From the NCBI GenBank assembly GCA_934277655.1, contig CAKQVC010000134.1:1-6109 (forward strand): DNA of 6,109 nucleotides. The letters run 5' to 3'. The notes beneath the pieces were generated by a model. It saw nothing but the letters and a program-made list of their open reading frames with translations, searched no databases and had not been told where the DNA came from. This DNA is from an uncultured Clostridia bacterium. Lineage in GTDB: Bacteria; Bacillota; Clostridia; Peptostreptococcales; Anaerovoracaceae. The translations under genes were made by a program, and so were the position numbers. This document shows, piece by piece, positions 4,659 through 6,109 of the stretch (positions are counted from its first letter, which is position 1; the number at the start of each line of letters is the position of its first letter).

Positions 4659-5351
4659 TCAGGTACTGGGCAGCGTGCTTGAAAAATATTCTGACATCAT
4701 GCACACACCGGCAGCTCCGGCATCGAGGCAGCTTTGAATTTGTGGAGGATGAATGCCTCCAAGCGCATAAACCGGGATCAATACGGCATGGCATACCTCA
4801 CGCAAATAATCCAAGCCACGAGGCGGAACACCAGGCTTACATGTGGTCGGAAAAATATGACTAGCTGTAATGTAGGCTGCACCTAGCTGTTCTGCGATGC
4901 GAGCTTCTTCCAACGTATGGGTGGAGACACCGAGCAGAGAGAAGCTGGTAACCGGCAAGTGTCCGTCTTGCTGCTTCTTCTTTATCTCCAGAAAGTCACC
5001 AAAACTCAGATGAAGGGCAAGTGTCTGCATACATCCGGCAGACATGCGTGTTGCAGCAATATCAGCGAAGTGGTGAAGCACTAAAGGCAGTTCTTTTTCC
5101 CGACAAAGGGTAACAACCGCCTCGGCTAGATCAGCATACTGACCTGAGGAAAGGTCCTTTTCCCGCAAAATGATTGCATCGGCAAGATGTCGATCAGCAA
5201 TCGCAGCAATCCGGCAGAGCATCTGCTGTCGGACCTGTGGGGTATAAACCTCTGTACCGGTCAGGAGCCTGCGATTGGTGATACAGAGCTTTGTGCAAGT
5301 GTCGGGATCTTCCGCTTTCGTGTGATTTTCTAAAAACCTATACATAAACAT
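4659..5351 (-). CDS. thiE: Thiamine phosphate synthase family protein (ThiE/TenI-like)
   Basis: A TIM-barrel protein of the ThiE/TenI family: ThiE couples thiazole phosphate to pyrimidine pyrophosphate to make thiamine phosphate, while TenI speeds up thiazole tautomerisation. The 230 residues show the family order: LCITNRRLL (22-30), AIILREKDLS (59-68), VLHHFADIA (91-99), ALHLSFGDF (112-120), GVSTHTLEEA (141-150), GAAYITASHIFPTTCKPGVPPRGLDYLREV (157-186) and IPVYALGGI (192-200). The canonical ThiE Asn-Asp pair at the third strand is replaced by His-His, and the usual phosphate-loop HLGQxD reads HLSFGD, so TenI-like activity or a variant ThiE is possible. ATG 5351 lies inside the end of thiH (14-base overlap); an in-frame ATG at 5345 is an alternative. 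No strong ribosome binding site is seen, so translation is probably coupled to thiH. The N-terminal 20 residues are more variable than the core. Confidence 0.88.
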   Translation of the reverse strand: MFMYRFLENHTKAEDPDTCTKLCITNRRLLTGTEVYTPQVRQQMLCRIAAIADRHLADAIILREKDLSSGQYADLAEAVVTLCREKELPLVLHHFADIAATRMSAGCMQTLALHLSFGDFLEIKKKQQDGHLPVTSFSLLGVSTHTLEEARIAEQLGAAYITASHIFPTTCKPGVPPRGLDYLREVCHAVLIPVYALGGIHPPQIQSCLDAGAAGVCMMSEYFSSTLPST

Positions 5352-6109
5352 AGTCGTTTAATACAGGCTGCAGACCTTCCGCCGCAATATCGCTGTACAT
5401 CTCATCAAAACTGCGGTCATCAGAGATTTCAAACTGTTCGTCACCACTGTCGGCAGCATCTTTTCCCTGGTATTTTTCTTCATGGTCGCCGATACCGGTC
5501 GAAACACCGGCAGAAACCTTGGTGGCTGCAATCTTGACAATGCCGTCACGGAAATGTTTCTGTTCTCGGGAAGACACGGTAATGCCTGCGAACGGCAGGA
5601 AAATACGGTAGGCACAGAGAATCTGGCAAAGTTCTTTTTCGTGGACATCCTGCGGCGTGATCTTGTCGTTATTGATAATCGGACGCAGACGCGGGCAGGA
5701 GAGCGAAAACTCTGCATGGGGATATTTTCTCTGGAGATAGTATACGTGCAACGCCGTAGCCAGGGCATCCTTGCGAAAATCAGACAGACCAAGGAGGGCA
5801 GAGAAACCAACCCCGCGCATGCCGCCCATCAGTGCACGTTCCTGCGCGTCGAAACGATATGGGAAAATTCGCTTATGTCCCATCAAATGCAGCGTCTCAT
5901 ATTTGTCTGCGTCATAAGTCTCTTGAAAGACGGTAATATAATCTGCGCCACATTCATGCAGATAGCAGTACTCTTCACTGTTGACTGGATAGATTTCCAG
6001 ACCGACATTTTTGAAATATTCCGAAGCCAGTCTGCAGGCTTCCCCGATGTACTTTACGTCACTTTTGGCACGGCTTTCCCCGGTCAGCATGAGGATTTCC
6101 TCAATCCCG
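5338..6109 (-). CDS. thiH: 2-iminoacetate synthase ThiH, C-terminal part (5' truncated by window edge)
   Basis: ThiH is a radical SAM enzyme that cleaves tyrosine to give 2-iminoacetate (dehydroglycine) and p-cresol, the glycine-derived part of the thiazole ring in anaerobes. The minus-strand frame is open from the right edge (first full codon at 6108), so the ATG at 6090 is an internal codon in EEILMLTGESR. About 256 residues are visible. Motifs are ILMLTGESR, YITVFQETYD, ALMGGMRGVGFSALLGLSDFR, FSLSCPRLRP and the C-terminal FAGITVSSRE plus TKVSAGVSTGIGDHEEK, which fit the BATS-like end of the family. The CxxxCxxC iron-sulfur motif lies beyond the edge. The sequence CPRLRP distinguishes it from the related HydG, which has a longer C-terminal domain. 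The stop (5338-5340) overlaps the start of the thiE-like gene by 14 bases. The segment GKDAADSGDEQFEISDDRSFDEM is acidic and probably a loop. Confidence 0.95.
   Translation of the reverse strand, partial: GIEEILMLTGESRAKSDVKYIGEACRLASEYFKNVGLEIYPVNSEEYCYLHECGADYITVFQETYDADKYETLHLMGHKRIFPYRFDAQERALMGGMRGVGFSALLGLSDFRKDALATALHVYYLQRKYPHAEFSLSCPRLRPIINNDKITPQDVHEKELCQILCAYRIFLPFAGITVSSREQKHFRDGIVKIAATKVSAGVSTGIGDHEEKYQGKDAADSGDEQFEISDDRSFDEMYSDIAAEGLQPVLNDYVYV

Noticed and set aside
5358..5810. 150-aa minus-strand frame inside thiH
   Set aside because: It is an out-of-frame reading of a region where thiH motifs such as SCPRLRP and the BATS-like end are clear in another frame.
5338..6109. Assignment as HydG, the [FeFe]-hydrogenase maturase related to ThiH
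   Set aside because: The SCPRLRP motif, the end of the protein and the overlapping thiE-like gene fit ThiH; HydG has a longer C-terminal domain and is not expected next to thiE and thiF.
1..6109. CRISPR arrays, tRNA or rRNA genes, cobalamin or thiamine riboswitches, complete insertion sequences
   Set aside because: No regularly spaced repeats, no tRNA-like cloverleaf ends, no B12-box or THI-box motifs and no full transposase frame with terminal inverted repeats were found by eye. The riboswitches, if present, would lie upstream of the operons, outside the window.

Overview
The window looks like a piece of a clostridial (Firmicutes, probably Lachnospiraceae-type) chromosome. This rests on purine-rich AGGAGG-like ribosome binding sites, a sigma-A type promoter, anaerobic-style cobalamin enzymes (CobQ/CbiP and CbiC) and an oxygen-sensitive ThiH thiazole branch. 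The genus is an inference; no rRNA or other marker gene is present.

Layout. (1) Bases 1-1430, plus strand: the 3' end of a cobalamin operon, with the C-terminal part of cobyric acid synthase (running in from the left edge) and then precorrin-8X methylmutase. A hairpin plus T-rich stretch at 1451-1498 closes it. (2) Bases ~1500-3544: a visibly more AT-rich accessory stretch on the plus strand. It holds a small unknown ORF (1554-1745), a promoter with a perfect palindromic operator, a 66-aa helix-turn-helix protein, a 16-codon micro-ORF overlapping its stop, a second copy of the operator core, and a 175-aa protein that resembles the LPD3-type domain of mobile-element polyvalent proteins. After these come debris: a possible minus-strand gene tail and a frameshifted C-terminal remnant of a DUF3427-type helicase. 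(3) Bases 3562-3628: two hairpins between the debris and thiF. (4) Bases 3634-6109, minus strand: thiamine (thiazole) genes in the transcriptional order thiH (running in from the right edge), thiE/tenI-like (overlapping the thiH end by 14 bases), a 218-base gap, then thiF.

How the parts work together. The two flanking operons are convergent vitamin-synthesis operons (B12 on the left, B1 on the right). The accessory stretch lies between their 3' ends, a place where insertion does little harm. ThiH makes dehydroglycine from tyrosine, ThiF activates the sulfur carrier ThiS, and the ThiE/TenI-like protein acts at the end of the thiazole branch or in coupling thiazole to pyrimidine; thiS and thiG are not seen and may lie beyond the right edge. 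The most interesting signal is in the accessory part: a near-identical operator core lies just after the -10 box of the HTH gene and again just before the ribosome binding site of the LPD3-like gene. This suggests the HTH protein represses both itself and the LPD3-like gene, in a compact, toxin-antitoxin-like or element-control module.
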